Below, piece by piece: positions 4,558 to 5,143 of a stretch of DNA of 5,143 nt (position 1 is the first letter of the stretch; each line of letters starts with the position of its first letter). A model generated the notes under the pieces. The model ran no database searches and was not told where the DNA came from. It worked only from the letters and a program-made list of their open reading frames with translations. Where the stretch lies: contig MEHH01000219.1 of assembly GCA_001940755.1 (NCBI GenBank), positions 1-5,143 on the forward strand. The letters are read 5' to 3'. The stretch comes from Candidatus Heimdallarchaeota archaeon AB_125 (lineage in GTDB: Archaea; Asgardarchaeota; Heimdallarchaeia; Heimdallarchaeales; Heimdallarchaeaceae). Made by a program: the position numbers and the translations under genes.

Positions 4558-5143
4558 ATGACATCTATGGCCAGCAAAGATAGTGACCAAGCTATTCCTT
4601 GGGTAGAAAAGTATCGTCCTGAGCGTTTGGAAGATTTTGTAGGTAACAAAGAGTCAGTTCAAAAATTGGAAAACTGGCTAAAAAATTGGAACCAACAAAG
4701 GAAGAAAGTTGCTCTTTTAGCAGGACCTGCTGGTGTAGGAAAAACTAGTGTTGTGTACTATTTAATAAAGAAATACGGCTTTGAACATGTAGAAGTAAAT
4801 GCTAGTGATAAAAGAAATAAGAAAGCGGTTGAGCTTCTAGTTGGAAAGGCATCAACTGAGGGAACAGTTCTTCAAGGAGCAAGAGTCAAAAAACTAATTT
4901 TAGTTGATGAAGCGGATGGGCTCTTTGGTAATGAAGATAGAGGTGGAGGGAGTGCTTTAGCAAAAGCTGTAATTGAAACAAGAACTCCTATCATCTGTAC
5001 AGCAAATGATCCTTCAGCTTCTTCTTTGAAATCTGCTAAAAAAAATATGCGAGTGATTGAGTTTCAAAGCCTTAAGGAAGAAGAAATTCTCGCTCTGCTA
5101 AAGAAGATTGTAAAAAAAGAAAAATTGGAAATTAAAGAAGAAA
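4558..5143 (+). CDS. rfcL: Replication factor C large subunit, N-terminal part (runs off the right edge)
   Basis: The frame is open from ATG 4558 to the window end, 195 codons without a stop. The archaeal clamp loader (one RfcL with four RfcS) opens the PCNA ring onto primed DNA using ATP. AAA+ features seen: the RFC box IPWVEKYRP at 13-21, Walker A GPAGVGKT at 56-63, NASD at 81-84, Walker B LILVDEAD at 113-120, GNEDRGGGSALAKAV at 124-138 and sensor-1 TAND at 148-151. The NASD segment and the region after DEAD with GNEDRGG match the large rather than the small subunit. RfcL commonly runs to 400-500 residues, so the lid, collar and C-terminal PIP box lie outside. Position 58 is Ala where GPPG is usual, which should not abolish nucleotide binding. 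The ATG at 4567 is an alternative start. The TATA-like box suggests its own near-leaderless message. Confidence 0.95.
   Translation, partial: MTSMASKDSDQAIPWVEKYRPERLEDFVGNKESVQKLENWLKNWNQQRKKVALLAGPAGVGKTSVVYYLIKKYGFEHVEVNASDKRNKKAVELLVGKASTEGTVLQGARVKKLILVDEADGLFGNEDRGGGSALAKAVIETRTPIICTANDPSASSLKSAKKNMRVIEFQSLKEEEILALLKKIVKKEKLEIKEE

Overview
The window is archaeal and AT-rich. It opens in the conserved exosome/ribosome gene cluster of archaea and ends in the clamp-loader gene for replication factor C large subunit. The lineage cannot be fixed from this stretch. The exosome–eL43–Brix–Pcc1 cluster and an RFC-L with the WVEKYRP motif are decisive for Archaea. The AT-rich, low-complexity style and the long charged tail on the presumed Rrp41 would suit several uncultivated groups (Asgard archaea, for example), but that is only a guess.

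Layout, plus strand: (1) 1-153 is the 3' end of a gene, probably rrp41, ending in a KAEVP-type tandem octapeptide repeat. (2) rrp42 starts one base after its stop, and the eL43 (L37Ae) gene follows 12 bases later with a GTG start; these three look like one operon with good Shine-Dalgarno sites. (3) A T-rich tract and a TATA-like box at 1274-1303 separate this operon from a second transcription unit, a Brix-domain protein overlapping the KEOPS subunit Pcc1. The rpoP gene that commonly lies after the L37Ae gene in this cluster is absent here, as is prefoldin beta after pcc1. (4) Convergent to pcc1, with 7 bases between stop codons, is a minus-strand xylose-isomerase-like TIM-barrel protein. (5) Divergent from it is a DDAH-family guanidino hydrolase on the plus strand; the two appear to share one palindromic TATA element. 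(6) A small multi-pass membrane protein of unknown function follows. (7) The N-terminal two-thirds of the AAA+ core of RfcL runs off the right edge.

Functionally the left third concerns RNA and translation: RNA degradation/tailing by the exosome core, the large ribosomal subunit, ribosome assembly (Brix), and tRNA t6A modification (Pcc1). The middle carries two metabolic enzymes of uncertain substrate. The right end concerns DNA replication.

TATA-like boxes lie about 22-40 bases before most transcription-unit start codons, so several messages are probably leaderless or have very short leaders. Genes inside operons use Shine-Dalgarno sites instead. I see no RNA gene, CRISPR array, transposon or prophage, and no clear previously undescribed system. 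The items most worth a second look are the repeat tail, the broken cluster order, the shared bidirectional promoter and the DDAH homologue.
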